Of a stretch of 64,000 bases of DNA, positions 21,901 through 33,000 are shown piece after piece. The stretch lies in assembly GCA_036925085.1 (NCBI GenBank), contig JAUPFP010000021.1, forward strand, positions 3,188,027 to 3,252,026, given 5' to 3'. The position numbers and the translations under genes were made by a program. This DNA comes from Brachycybe producta (Eukaryota > Arthropoda > Diplopoda > Playtdesmida > Andrognathidae). The notes below the pieces were generated by a model. That model made no database searches. It saw only the letters and a program-made list of their open reading frames with translations, and was not told the origin of the DNA. Position 1 is the first letter of the stretch. Each line of letters begins with the position of its first letter.

Positions 21901-24900
21901 CTTTGGTAACATATATTATTACAATTATTATTATTATTATTATTACTGTCACGTACTGTATTATTAACAATAAACGGATAAAGTCAAAAGCTTTGTTTTA
22001 AAACTAATAAATTAAAATAATAAAAAATGTGCACTTCTACTTGAACTCTCTAAACAATGTTTCAACAATTCGTTCGTGACAATCAAGTTTCATTATTGGG
22101 GGGGGGGGGGGCCCTCTTGATCATCCTATTTTTCAAAAGAGCAAAATGAAGAGAAACTAGAAGGGTAGCTCAATTTGGGTATTTTCTTGTGGGTATTTTC
22201 TTAGAGAGTTCAAGTAGAAGTGCATATTTTTTATTATTTTAATTTATTAGTTTTTAAAACAAATCTTTTGACTTTATCCGTTTATTGTTAATAATATAGT
22301 ACGTGACAGTAATAATAATAATTGTAATAATATATGTTACAAAGCTAAAAATCGAATATGAAATAATATTAATTAAATCATTTTAAAAAGTTAAAAATCG
22401 CAGGTTTTGAACTTTTTGATCTTTTAAAATTAAATTTTTAGAGACAAAAATTAAAAAAATATCATCAGAATTAAATTTGAATCCTTATCATCAAACTGAC
22501 ATAAAAAGCTTATTTCAAAAGATATCAACATTAAAATACTCTTTTAAGTGACTACGCTACCCTTCTAGTTTCACCCGACAAACAGAATAATCAGAGTTCG
22601 ATAGGCGTTTAAACCAAGATTAATTTATAAAGGTAAAGCAATTTTTGCATGTTAGGAAAAAAAAAAAAACAACGTCAAGAGTGAAGAACCAGTTGCTTTT
22701 TGAAGCTAGAAGTCAATTGTGTCAAATGTCATCCATTTTTTTAACAGGCATGTAAAGACAGGGAGACACAGTCGTTTGCTCCGCGTCAGACCTGAATATC
22801 AACCAATTGGAAATTGAAAAGGGCGGGGCATGTGACGTAAGACCACACAACAAATCAATTAGAAGTTGCCAGTCCTCATAAAAGGGGCGGGGCAAACGAT
22901 TGTATCTTATTGTACTTGCCTGTTTTTTATGGTTTGACCATTGAATCGTATTATAACTGAAGTACTAAGTACAGTCTGCGCCATCTATTGGCCACGCTCA
23001 GTTTTGGCACGAAATGCTTCATAGAAAGAGTTTTGTTTATCTCCGCATATTCAAATTTTGACGGAATAATTCAAAGTTCAAGAGGCATTTACACTTGAAA
23101 ACCACCTTATAACTAGACAGGCAATTAGAAAACGGGATGAACAGAAGTTGGTTCCGCCTTTTTATGACGAACGGCAACTTCAAAATTAGTTTGTTGTGTG
23201 GTTCGACGTTGAAAAGGGGCGGAGCATGTGACGTCAGACTACATAACCAACAAATTCGAAGTTGCCGGTCGTCATAAAAAGGGCGGAGCCAACTCCTGTT
23301 CATCCCGTTTTCTAATTGAATGTTATACCTTGTGCACACGTGATAATTTAAATGTATTTAAATAGTAAATGTGTTCTACAGAGCCCTCTGTGAAGGGCTA
23401 ACATACAATATATCGAATTCAATTTATTCAGTTAATTAATCTGAAAATATTGATTTAATTACTTCAATATAATTTATATAAATATAATCAGATAAACTAT
23501 TGACAAAAAATATTGATTTAGTATTTCAGTTTTAAAAATATTAATAATAAAGTTAATTTTTATTTGGTTCATGTCCTTAACTGGATTCTACGGAGCCCTG
23601 TTGAGGACATTGAAATAAATAAATTTGACTCGGACTCTTTCGAAATCTCGACTTACTATCTCGAGATCTCGACTTACTATCTCGATATCTCGACTTATTA
23701 TCTCGAGATCTCGACTTACTGTCAAATCGAGATCTCGAGATAATAAGTCGAGATTTTGAAAGAATCCGAGTCAAATTTATTTATTTCAATGTCCTCAACA
23801 GGGCTCCGTAGGATTCCGTATAATTTACATAAACACATTTAATTTGAATTAAAGACATGAACCAAATTAAAAATTGACTTTTAATTATTAATATTTTAAA
23901 TTGAAACACTAAATCAATATTTTTTGTCAATAGTTTATCTGATTATATTTAAGTTAATTAACTCAATATTTTCAGATTAATTAACTGAATAAATTGAATT
24001 CGACATATTGTTTGTTTGTCCTTCACAGGGCTCTGTAGAACACGTTTATTATTTAAATACATTTAAATTAATCAGGTGTACACTAGGTATAACTCATGTG
24101 TGAATAAGGTATTAAGTTCATGATTTTTAAATAAAATTTGCAAAAAAAAAAAAAGAAATGGAGACATTAGATGTAAAATTTCAAAATTTTATTTTAATAA
24201 AACTTATTATAATAATAATAAATATTAATAATGCACAGAAGAAAAAGAAAACCTATTTTTTGAAGGACAAAAATAAATAGATGAAATATTTGTGTTGCAT
24301 ATATTATCCAATTGTATGTACATTTTGAAATTGTTCTCTGAACCAACCAACAGCAACAACCGCCGCCGCTCCTCCTCCTCCTCCTCCTATTACTCAATGG
24401 GTGTTTTACATTTTGTTTTTTTCTATTGTAGTTTCTTTTCTATTGAATGGAATGAAATTCTTGTATAGATATTTTTTTTTAGGAATGTCGATTATATCGC
24501 ATATATTTATTGTTATTGTTGTTTGTTCGCCATTATAATATTAGAAGAAAAAAAAAGCAACAAAACAAAGAGAAAAAAATGTGGATGCAATTAGGTTGTT
24601 TCTATAATTTATGTTTCAGTTCAATTCAGGAATTTGGAGAGTTTTTTTTTTTTAAAAATAAAGAGGGGTTGGGTAATAAAAATATTAAAAATATAAGAAA
24701 TTCTTGTAAGCAGCAGCCATTTTAAAATATGAAAATAATGATGAATAACAAATAGATTCAGAAGGAACATTTTTTTGTTTTTGCTAATTCAGCATTATTT
24801 TCAGAAAACAACTTTTAAGTTGGTTTTAAAAAACCTACCTAACCTTGTACACACATGAGTTAAATGAATTCGAGTTAAATGTGTTTAGGTGAATTATACG

Positions 24901-27900
24901 GAATCCAGTTAAGGACATAAACCAAAATAAAAATTCACTTTAATTATTAATATTTTAAATTGAAATACTAAATCAATATTTTAATGTCAATATTTTATAT
25001 TTAAGTATTAACTCAATATTTTCAGAATTAATTAACTGAAAAAATTGAATTCGATATATTGTCTAATTGTCCTTCACGGGGCTCTGTAGAACGTGTTTAA
25101 TATTTAAATGCATTTAACTGTGTATGTGTGTACAAGGTAAAAACACCTCTTGAATTACTGTGATTAAATTAAGGTGGTTTTACAATGTGTAAACATCAAT
25201 CGAACTCTAGTTATTTTTGTTTTTTATACCTTCGACACACATACACAGTTAAATGTATTTAAATATTAAACACGTTCTACAGAGCCCCGTGAAGGACAAT
25301 TAGACAATATATCGAATTCAATTTATTCAGTTAATAATCTGAAAATATTGAGTTAATACTTAAATATAATAATATAAATTATTGACAAAATAATAATTTA
25401 GTATTTCAATTTAAAATATTAATAATGTCAATTTTTATTTGGTGTTCATGTTCTTAACTGGATTCCGTATAATTCACCTAAACACATTTAATTTGAATTC
25501 ATTTAACTCATATGTGTGTACAAGGTATAAGAAGAAAAACTTGAAAAACGTTTTTAGAAACTAGACGGGTAGCTCAATCACTTCAACGTATTTTCATGTT
25601 GATATCTTTCAAAATAAGCTTTTTATTTTGGTTTGAAAATGTAGGCTACCCAAGTTTTAAGCTTACAATTATATTTTTTTTAAATTTTTGTATATAAAAC
25701 ACTTATTTTGAAAGATATATCAACCCTTTAAGTGATTAGGCTACCCTTCTAGTTTCTAAAGCACAGTCTTGTTTCGTTGAATTTTGTTTCTGGATTATGT
25801 TCGTAAAACAGCTGCTCATAAACAATTTAAGCGATTCAGGTAGCCATCATTCATAAAACATCGGAAGAAAAAATTAAATAATTTTTAAAAATACTAGATA
25901 CTAGAAGAGTAAATTAATTCTTGAAGATTTTTATATTTTTATTTTTTAAAAAATAAATTTTTATGGAAATTTCAAGTTTTCCATTTCGAATTTCATTTCA
26001 AGTTGGACCAAATAAATGAAAAGAAAGAATATTTAGCATGACGTTACAATGAAACGTCGTTTTACACGAAATGAAAGGAACAAGAATATTTCTTCGTGTT
26101 AAACGAATTTCATCTTTGAAGGAATCCCCGATCTGAACATATATTTCGTGATTTTTATTTTAAGTTTAATCTTCTAGTATATAATGCAATTCTAGTGATA
26201 TTTTTTGACGTGGAATGTTCTTGTTTTTTCTTCCATTTTTGTTTCAAAAGCAGCGGAAGTTCAAATACGAAAGAGATGAAATGGGACGAAATGAATATTC
26301 TTCAGACTTTACATCCACCTGACAAAGATTACGGACATATGAAGATCGAGGAACCAAAGACACCTTTTAGTCACTACAAGGATCCTGAGGATGGAAATTT
26401 AAATGAAATTCAAGAACCGAAATCGGATGACGAAACGGACGGACTCGATGCGGATCTTTTAGCTAAGAAGTTAGTTTTGAACGAGAAAAACTTTCAAGAA
26501 AAAGTATTCATTCTTTTGACGAAATGTAACGATGAGATTAGCTGAAAACCAAATCTAATTAAATATAAATGACCTTAAAGCACGTCATTTAACAATTTTG
26601 TATGTTGACGTTCAAAATTGCTGACTGACGTGCTCTTTTTTTTTTTTTTTAGTGATGATTAACTTTTTATGTGTTGGTCAGTTTCGTCTTGAGTCGTAAA
26701 CTAATCGATATTTTTTTTTTCCAGATCAATATGAGACGAAATGAAGACGAATCTGAATTGAATTTTTCTAATTTTTATTATTTATTAACAAGAGAATATT
26801 ATCGATTAGCCGAGAACGGCAAACTTTGTTTTTCATCATCATCATGATAATAACAGATTTGATTTTAATTATGATATTTTTATGAACATCTGGTTGAACC
26901 AGCTGTTTATTCTGCAATTTCAGAAGAACAACACTTAAAGGAGAGAAATTTCTAAGCGTGTTAAAAACTAGAATTGGTATTCTGAATCACTTTAATAATA
27001 ATTTCATTTTTATCTTTCAAAATAAACTTTTTATAGACAAAAATTAAAAAAAAATTATCGTCTGCTTAAAGTTGAGTCATTTTGAAACTGACATAAAAAG
27101 GTTATAGAGGTGGGTGGCAACGGGTAGAACCTAAGGTTATAGAGGTGGGTGGCAACGGTTAGAACCGTACCATTTCTATTCGGTTCACGATTTTTTTCGG
27201 AAACCGGTTCTGATCAGTTTGTCGATCTTGACGAACTGGTTCAAATGCATTAGCAGATTTGCGCAGCACATTAGTAAGAGGTGGTAAAGGGTAGAACCGA
27301 AAGGAATCTACTCTGTTCTGGTTCGGAGCCAGTTCTTATAAGTTCTTCATATACTGGCGAACCGGTTCTATCAGTTCCAATAATTGGCTAACAGATTCTA
27401 CCGGTTCCGAACTATTGACATCTCAAAAAGTTTATTTTAAAATATATCAACATGAAAATGCCCTTAAGTGATTGAGCTACCCTTCTAGTTTTCTAAAACA
27501 CATTTAACTTTCTCTTCATTTTGCATCTGAAAGATAAAATAATCAGATTTTGAAGGAGTTTACACTTTTAAAAAGACTACTTGAATATTTTTCTACGTTG
27601 TTTTTCTTTAAAAAAACAGAATACAACTAGGATCCGACAAACTGCCAAAAGCTTTGGAAGAAGATGATGATGACGATGACTCTGACAATGATCCGCGATA
27701 CGCGAACGAAACAGAAGAAGAAAGAGGTTATTTAACAAATTACTATCATTTTGATGCAAAATTAACTGATTACTCGTTTGATAATTTGACTTGTTAGCGA
27801 AGAGAAAGATGTTCGAACAGAAGAGAAAACTTCATTACAACGAATTCTATGCCGTTAAGTTGGCACGAAAGCTAATGGAACAGGAAACGGACGAAGAAGA

Positions 27901-28099
27901 AGAGGAAGAGGAGGAAGAAAATGCAGGTGGAGCTGGAGACACGAAGAAAAAGGAAGAAAATGGATCAAAGAGTTCAGATCCAGATACGAAAGCAATGGAC
28001 GATGATCATCAGATGTCGGATTCTTCGACGAGGACGTCACAGAACGAAGGAGACGAGAGTTCGGATCGAAACGAATCGGCTTCGATGACATCTCTTTAG
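18972..28099 (+). CDS. PPP1R2: Protein phosphatase 1 inhibitor 2
   Basis: Heat-stable, mostly unstructured inhibitor of the PP1 catalytic subunit, released by GSK3 phosphorylation. Exons 18972-19054, 26251-26469, 27620-27726 and 27798-28099 (stop TAG) give 236 residues (human 205), with phases 2, 2 and 1 closing exactly. Seen: SILK-type PP1 docking motif KKGILK (residues 10-15); [10 protein letters not shown] (36-45), equivalent to the RVxF-like [14 protein letters not shown]3-type site EEPKTP with T65 at the position of human T72/T73; the PP1-contacting helix [11 protein letters not shown] (142-152); and an acidic tail with a run of glutamates. The ATG is the first in a plausible context. 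Intron 1 is 7.2 kb and packed with foldback elements, the longest intron found here. Poly(A) signal AATAAA at 28144-28149. Confidence 0.95.
19600..19965. mobile_element. Family A foldback in PPP1R2 intron 1
   Basis: Left end TTAAGGTGGTTTATAAACAG, inner arm AAAACTAGAAGGGTTGCTCC, right arm CTACCATTCTAGTTTATAA and right end GAGGTGTTTAAACTACC. Confidence 0.7.
21093..21720. mobile_element. Foldback element with AAGCCTCGTTTTCAC termini and a nested family B copy
   Basis: Left end AAGCCTCGTTTTCACGATG, right end CACCGTGAAAACGAGGCTT. Inner parts repeat GATAGT/ACTATC motifs in both orientations. A complete family B element (21203-21412) is inserted inside with its own target duplication, so this element is the older one. 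Confidence 0.6.
21203..21412. mobile_element. Family B foldback, copy 2 (nested)
   Basis: Ends ACAGGCATTTAGAAATCGG and CCGATTTCTAAATGCCTGT. It is flanked by CTATCACAC and CTAGCACAC, a 9 bp repeat with one mismatch. It contains GGCTCCGCCC and TGACGTCA at 21316. Confidence 0.8.
21825..22425. repeat. Long inverted repeat, ~225-base arms
   Basis: The left arm (about 21825-22053) includes AAAAGTTCAAAACCTGCG and ATAAACGGATAAAGTCAAAA. The right arm (about 22202-22425) repeats these in reverse order and complement (TTTGACTTTATCCGTTTAT, CGCAGGTTTTGAACTTTTT). The spacer of about 150 bases includes a G-run at 22100 and family A core fragments. Confidence 0.65.
22130..22620. mobile_element. Family A foldback, composite copy
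   Basis: GAGAAACTAGAAGGGTAGCT near 22150 and CTACCCTTCTAGTTTC near 22557, ending ACAGAATAATCAGAGTTCG. Its left half was interrupted by the right arm of the inverted repeat at 22202-22425. Confidence 0.5.
22745..22922. mobile_element. Family B foldback, copy 3 (CAGGCATG end type)
   Basis: Ends CAGGCATGTAAAGACAGG and TTGTACTTGCCTG, with GGGCGGGGCATGTGACGTAA in the centre. It is close in sequence to the copy at 15206. Confidence 0.7.
23117..23325. mobile_element. Family B foldback, copy 4
   Basis: Starts ACAGGCAATTAGAAAACGGG. The right end CCGTTTTCTAATTGAATGT is slightly diverged. TGACGTCA at 23229. Confidence 0.7.
23325..24097. mobile_element. Family C foldback, extended ~770 bp palindromic copy
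   Basis: The outer ends are TATACCTTGTGCACACG and a decayed GTACACTAGGTATA. The two ~250-base arms each contain GTTCTACAGAGCCC or its complement GGGCTCTGTAGAAC. The centre (about 23577-23820) is another inverted repeat built from tandem TCTCGACTTACTATCTCGAG-type units, flanked by ACGGAGCCCTGTTGAGGACA and its complement. It lies in PPP1R2 intron 1. Confidence 0.7.
24842..25140 (+). mobile_element. Family C element, forward copy
   Basis: Ends CCTTGTACACACATGAG and GTGTGTACAAGGTA, with internal CTTCACGGGGCTCTGTAGAA. It is in inverted orientation to the copy at 25224. Confidence 0.7.
25224..25533 (-). mobile_element. Family C element, inverted copy
   Basis: Starts TATACCTTCGACACACATAC and ends ATGTGTGTACAAGGTATA. 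The 80 bases separating it from the previous copy read as outer ends of family A joined back-to-back (CACCTCTTGAATTAC and TTAAGGTGGTTTTAC). Confidence 0.7.
25513..25770. mobile_element. Family A foldback in PPP1R2 intron 1, second copy
   Basis: Arms GAAACTAGACGGGTAGCTC and CTACCCTTCTAGTTTC, with the TCTTTCAAAATAAGC / GCTTATTTTGAAAGA core partly kept. Confidence 0.7.
26915..27575. mobile_element. Family A foldback with a ~330-base insertion
   Basis: Arms AAAACTAGAATTGGTATTC near 26965 and CTACCCTTCTAGTTTTC near 27477. Between about 27099 and 27430 sits unrelated sequence rich in GAACCGGTTC-type motifs that begins with a short direct repeat (GGTTATAGAGGTGGGTGGCA, twice). It lies in PPP1R2 intron 2. 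Confidence 0.6.
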
Positions 28100-28143
28100 A
28101 ATGTTGTAAGTAATAGTGAGAAAAAATAGAGGTAAAATTTGTA

Positions 28144-28149
28144 AATAAA
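28144..28149 (+). terminator. Candidate poly(A) signal of PPP1R2
   Basis: AATAAA 45 bases after the PPP1R2 stop. Confidence 0.5.
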
Positions 28150-29232
28150 AATGTCTAAAGTTGTTTAAAATATTGGACTTGTTTTAAATGTGTGGCAACT
28201 TTTTTTCTCTCTTTCTATTAATATTAATGTTGTTATTTTGTAGTGCTGGACGTGTTTATTGATATTTGTGTGTGTATAACGAACTTTCAATGTAGGTGTG
28301 TTCAGTTTGTGGTTTTGCTTTTGAACTGTAGAGAAAAACCTTCGAAATGCAGGGAACTGATAAATTGTTCCGAGATTTACTTTAGTTTGTCGCGAGTTTT
28401 TATATATAAAAAAAAAGCAGCACCTTAATCGTACGAAGCAAATGGTAGAACTTTTGCTTCGTTGAAAAATATATACGTTCCTATCGATTGAAAGATGTAA
28501 TCGTTGTACATATTAATTAATGCTTTGTGTTTTAGTTTAAAAAATCACACTGAAAAATGATCGTGGTATTTTATCGGGTTTTTATTCACAGAGGAGGAGG
28601 AGTATTATTATTATAATTTTACTGACTTCCCTTCACCACTCCTGAAACACACATCATTTGTGTATGTGTCAGTGTTTACAATTGTTTGTTTTTGATTAAA
28701 TTGTAATTATCTATGTACTAATTTGCATAATTATTGATTTTTTTTTTAGTACTTGTAGAATTATTTTTTTATTAGATCGATTTTTGCAAATGAAAAAATA
28801 ATTTTAATTAAATTTGGTTAACGAGAGAAATCCTCATAAATCAGTATATTGACTGTTTTATGATTTGCTTTTTGCTAATTAAAATAATCTTTCGTCATAA
28901 AAAAAATAAGAAATTATTAAAGTCAGTAGGTTCTCAAGTTGTTGCCCGCGGGCCGTTTTCTTGTTATGTAAGTTTGTAACATTGGAAGAGATTTGTGAAG
29001 ACATGACGTCAAAACGGTGTAGAGAGCTATTTAAAATGAGTGTCCTATTATGGTGGTTATCACGTTTAGTTTGTATGTATTTTTGTGGCCATATTAAGAC
29101 ACACCCTTGATGAAGGCGCCTCAAAAGTTTACTGTGGACTTAATTGCTATAGCCCAATGCTTACAAATGCTAACTTAAGTTCGTTATTAACGTCGATAGA
29201 TGGCACCACTTAGCCAAGCTATTTGTCGCCTC

Positions 29233-29792
29233 CAGTGTTGCCACCTGGAGGGAAATTACCCTCCTCGAGGGTAATTCAACATCAGAGAGGGTAAGAGGAG
29301 GGAAATAGGCAAGTGAGGGTAATTCAAGGGTAAAATGAAGAAAAAACAAATAGGACACAACCAGTGTTGCCACTTTGAGGGAATTTACCCTCTTAGAGTG
29401 TATTTTAAAAGGTGGGAGAGTACAAAGAGGGTAAATTGAGAAAAAAGAAATACCATTAAGCAATATGCTTATTTTTAAACATTTCCATTCACATAAATGA
29501 ACCATTTTTTATAAAAAAATCAAGCACCTGTTTAAAAATGGTTCCACAAAATGACTCAATTATGTTGAACAACATTAAACCACATTTTTAAACTCATCGG
29601 TTAGGCAATGGCCATCGCCTTAAATCTATTAATTTATGTAAACGTGACATCATGAACAATGGAGCCTATTGATTAACCGGAGAGTTAAAGAATTAGCGCC
29701 ATCTATTGGCTTCAATCTCATATTGTGAACAATGGGAGGGTAAAATTAGTGGAGCTGCAAGGATTTTTCTTAGAAAGTTGTTGGCAACACTG
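29233..29792. mobile_element. Non-autonomous hAT-like element with intact 8 bp target duplication
   Basis: Termini CAGTGTTGCCACC and GTTGGCAACACTG are inverted repeats, flanked on both sides by GTCGCCTC (29225-29232 and 29793-29800). An internal second copy of CAGTGTTGCCAC at 29362 suggests partial duplication or nesting. GAGGGTAA motifs recur throughout. No transposase frame fits in 560 bp. Confidence 0.8.
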
Positions 29793-30034
29793 GTCGCCTC
29801 TAAACAGGTTCGTTTCACTGTTGGCACCTAAGTTGGTAACGTTTAATATTTTAAAGTTTTACAAAAGGAATCTAGTTTGAGGCGTTATGTTGTTTAAACG
29901 GAACCCCCTCGCAAACGTCAACGCGTAAACGTTTACAGAAAGGATGCGATTGCAACGCATTTCTTCTGTAGTGGTTACGTAACACTTTACGGTGATTGCG
30001 GATAAAACACGTGTGTTTTTAATAGCAAAAAAAA

Positions 30035-33000
30035 ATGGCGGCGCCCTTTAATAACGTAGTTAATGAGATGTCTGACGATGAAAGGCAGAAATTAGCTGAG
30101 AAATCGGATAAAGAACCGAATGATTCCGTTGGTAAAATGAAAAAGAAGGAGTATTTGGAAAGGTTTAGTGATAACTGGGAAGAGGTGAGATTTAAGAGGG
30201 ATTTTAGCGAGGAATTGTGACGCGTCAACATGGTTTTTGAACACAGCAAGTAAAGACAGGAACACACAGACGCGGTTTGCTCCGCGCTCTTTTATGAGAA
30301 CCGGCAACTTCGAATTGGTTTGTTATGTGGTCTAACGTAATATGCTCCGCCCTTTTCAATTTCCAATTGGTTGAAATTTGGTCTGACGCTCATAAAAGGG
30401 CGGAGCAAACGTCTGCGTGTCCCTGTCTTTACATACCTGTTTTTTTTTGAACAGTTGATTTCCCAACTTCGACTATTCTGTTTTTCAGGAGCATAATTAA
30501 GAGAAACTTGGAAGTGTTTTAGAGACTAGAAGGGTACTCAATTACTTAAAGACACATTTTCATGTTAATATTTTTTCTAAATAAACTTTTTATAGAAAAC
30601 AATTTAAAATATCGTCTGCTTTTAAAGTTGGGTTATTTTGAAACTGACGTAAAAAGCTTATTTTGAAAGATATCAACATGAAATCACTCTGTGAAATTGA
30701 GCTACCATTCTAGTTTCCAAAACACTTTAAAGTTTCTCTTAATTTTACACCTGAAAGTCAAAATTAATAAGAGTTTGAGCGAGGTGTTTACACGACGTTC
30801 AAACCACCTTAATTCAAATTTCACCTTTTAATGTTTTATTAAATATTAGGAGATGCAACAACATCCTGCGTTTAGAACAGAGCCGTTCAAAGAGGGAGAA
30901 GATTTACCTCCTTTAGTTGAAGCAATGCAACAACTCAAATACGATCCAAACGAAAACACTCCAGAAGGAACTCGATCTTTCACATTCCTGATAAAGCATT
31001 TCGTAATTTTGACAGTTTGCCTTTGTTTATTCTTTATATAGAATTGGCAAGGAATTATAAAGATGATGGCAATTATAATTTCAAACTGAAGAAGTATCGG
31101 TGGGCCATTGACAGTTATTCGTCTGGAATCAAAATCGAATTTACTGATACGGAGCTGAGAGTTCAACTCCTAACGAACAGAGCGGCCGCTCACTATCATT
31201 TGGGTTAAAACGTGGCCTTAAAAAACGATGAAAACTCGTTGTTAATTGTGGACTTTGGATTTTTTTATGACAGGGAATTATAGATCGGCTTTGAACGATT
31301 GTGAAAAGGCGGCGAAACTTAAAGGAGATCACTTGAAAGCTATCGTGAGAGCAGCTCAGTGTTGTGTTCAGTTAAATCGTTACGATGAAGCGATTACGTG
31401 GAGCGAAAGAGGTCTATCGGTAATAGGTTTCAGTTAAGCAGCCAAACATACGAGATAAAGAAATCAAGTTAGAATTTTGGTTGTTCTGCGTTTTAGGAGC
31501 AAATACTAAACAGTAATTGAAAGTGTGTTTGAAACTAGAATGGGTAGCTGAATCACCCTATTAGTATTTTTCATGCTGATATCTTTTAAAATCAAAAACT
31601 ATATGCTTGGGTCATTTTTAAACTGACATAAAAAGCTTATTTTTAAAGATATCAACATGAAATTACTCTGGATCCTTCTAGTTTCTAAAACAGTTTCATA
31701 TTTTTCTTTGTTTTGCTTCTGAAAGACAGAATAATCAGAGTTCGAGCAATGTTTCCACTTTAAAGCTACTTTTAAGCGGGAAATGAAACGATTAATTTTT
31801 CTGTAGATAGATTCGAAGGAACCGATTCTATTGGACGCAAGGACTAAAGCCGAACAACGGAAGGTAGGTTGAACAATTAAAAAAATCGCAATCGAATAAC
31901 TGACTGTAATTCGGAAAAAATCACCGTAGAAAGTTGTTGAACGGGATCAAAGAAAGAAACGATTGGAAGAAAAGAAAGTAACGGAGAAAAATGAAGCGAT
32001 CTTGAAAGCGATAAAGGTTGAAAACGATTACAAATCGTTTACGAGATTCGCTTCAAACGAACCAGTTTGCCTTCTTTCAGGATCGAGGAATCCACATAGC
32101 TTCACTTTCTAAACGTGCTTCCAGTGACGTTCTTTCACTAGAATCTCTAGAACCTCATCATCCAGCTGCTTTAGGATCTAGAGTCTATTTGGATGCGAAT
32201 GAAAATCTCGTTTGGCCGGTCGTTTTCGTCTATCCCGAACATGCGCAAACAGATTTCATTCATCAGTTTAACGAGAACGATACGTTAGTTGATTAAAAAA
32301 AACTATTCGAAAGTCGTGGTTTTTAAGTTTATTTATGATTTTACAGATTCGAAAACCATTTGAACGTTATGTTTGGATTTGAAGCTGAACGTCCCACTTG
32401 GGATCTGGAAAATAAATACAGACCAGAAAATCTAAAGGTAAATTATACGTTTTCTTACATCTTTATGGTAATTTTAAAGTGTAAACGTCCCATTTTACCT
32501 TAGTTATACTGTCGTTCGGGAACAAAATTAAGAAAAAATTGAAAGTGTTATAGAAATTAGAAAGGTAGCTATATCACTTCCATGTTGATATCTTTCAAAA
32601 TAAGCTTTTTATGTCAGTTTGAAAACGATCCAACTTTTAAATAGACGATATTTTTTAATTGTTGTCTATAAAAAGTTTATTTTGAAAAATAACAACATGA
32701 AATAATATTGTATGATTCACGATGCCATTCTAGTTTCTAACACACTTTCATTTTTACTTAGTGTTGCTCATCTGAAATGCAGAATAATAACTAGATTTCA
32801 AAATTACCGGTAAGCTTTTTTTCTATATATTTTGGATTAGATTTATTTTGAGGAAAATGAAAATAACCTGTGGGAAGTTCAGTCGAAATATTTCTTAGAA
32901 AAAGTCCTGAAACACGAAAGGTACATACAAATGCAATACGATAGAATCTCGATTATCCGGATCTGGGTGGGTAATCGGGTCTTCCGAGTAATCCAAACCG

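Larger units (their letters stand above)
28100..30034. other. Intergenic region between PPP1R2 and TTC4
   Basis: PPP1R2 3' UTR and AT-rich DNA come first, followed by a 560 bp hAT-like element (29233-29792). The last ~240 bases before the TTC4 ATG are CpG-richer than their surroundings and probably hold its promoter. No further gene was seen. Confidence 0.55.

Noticed and set aside
27855-28091. Minus-strand frame opposite PPP1R2 exon 4
   Set aside because: Shadow of the acidic coding strand.
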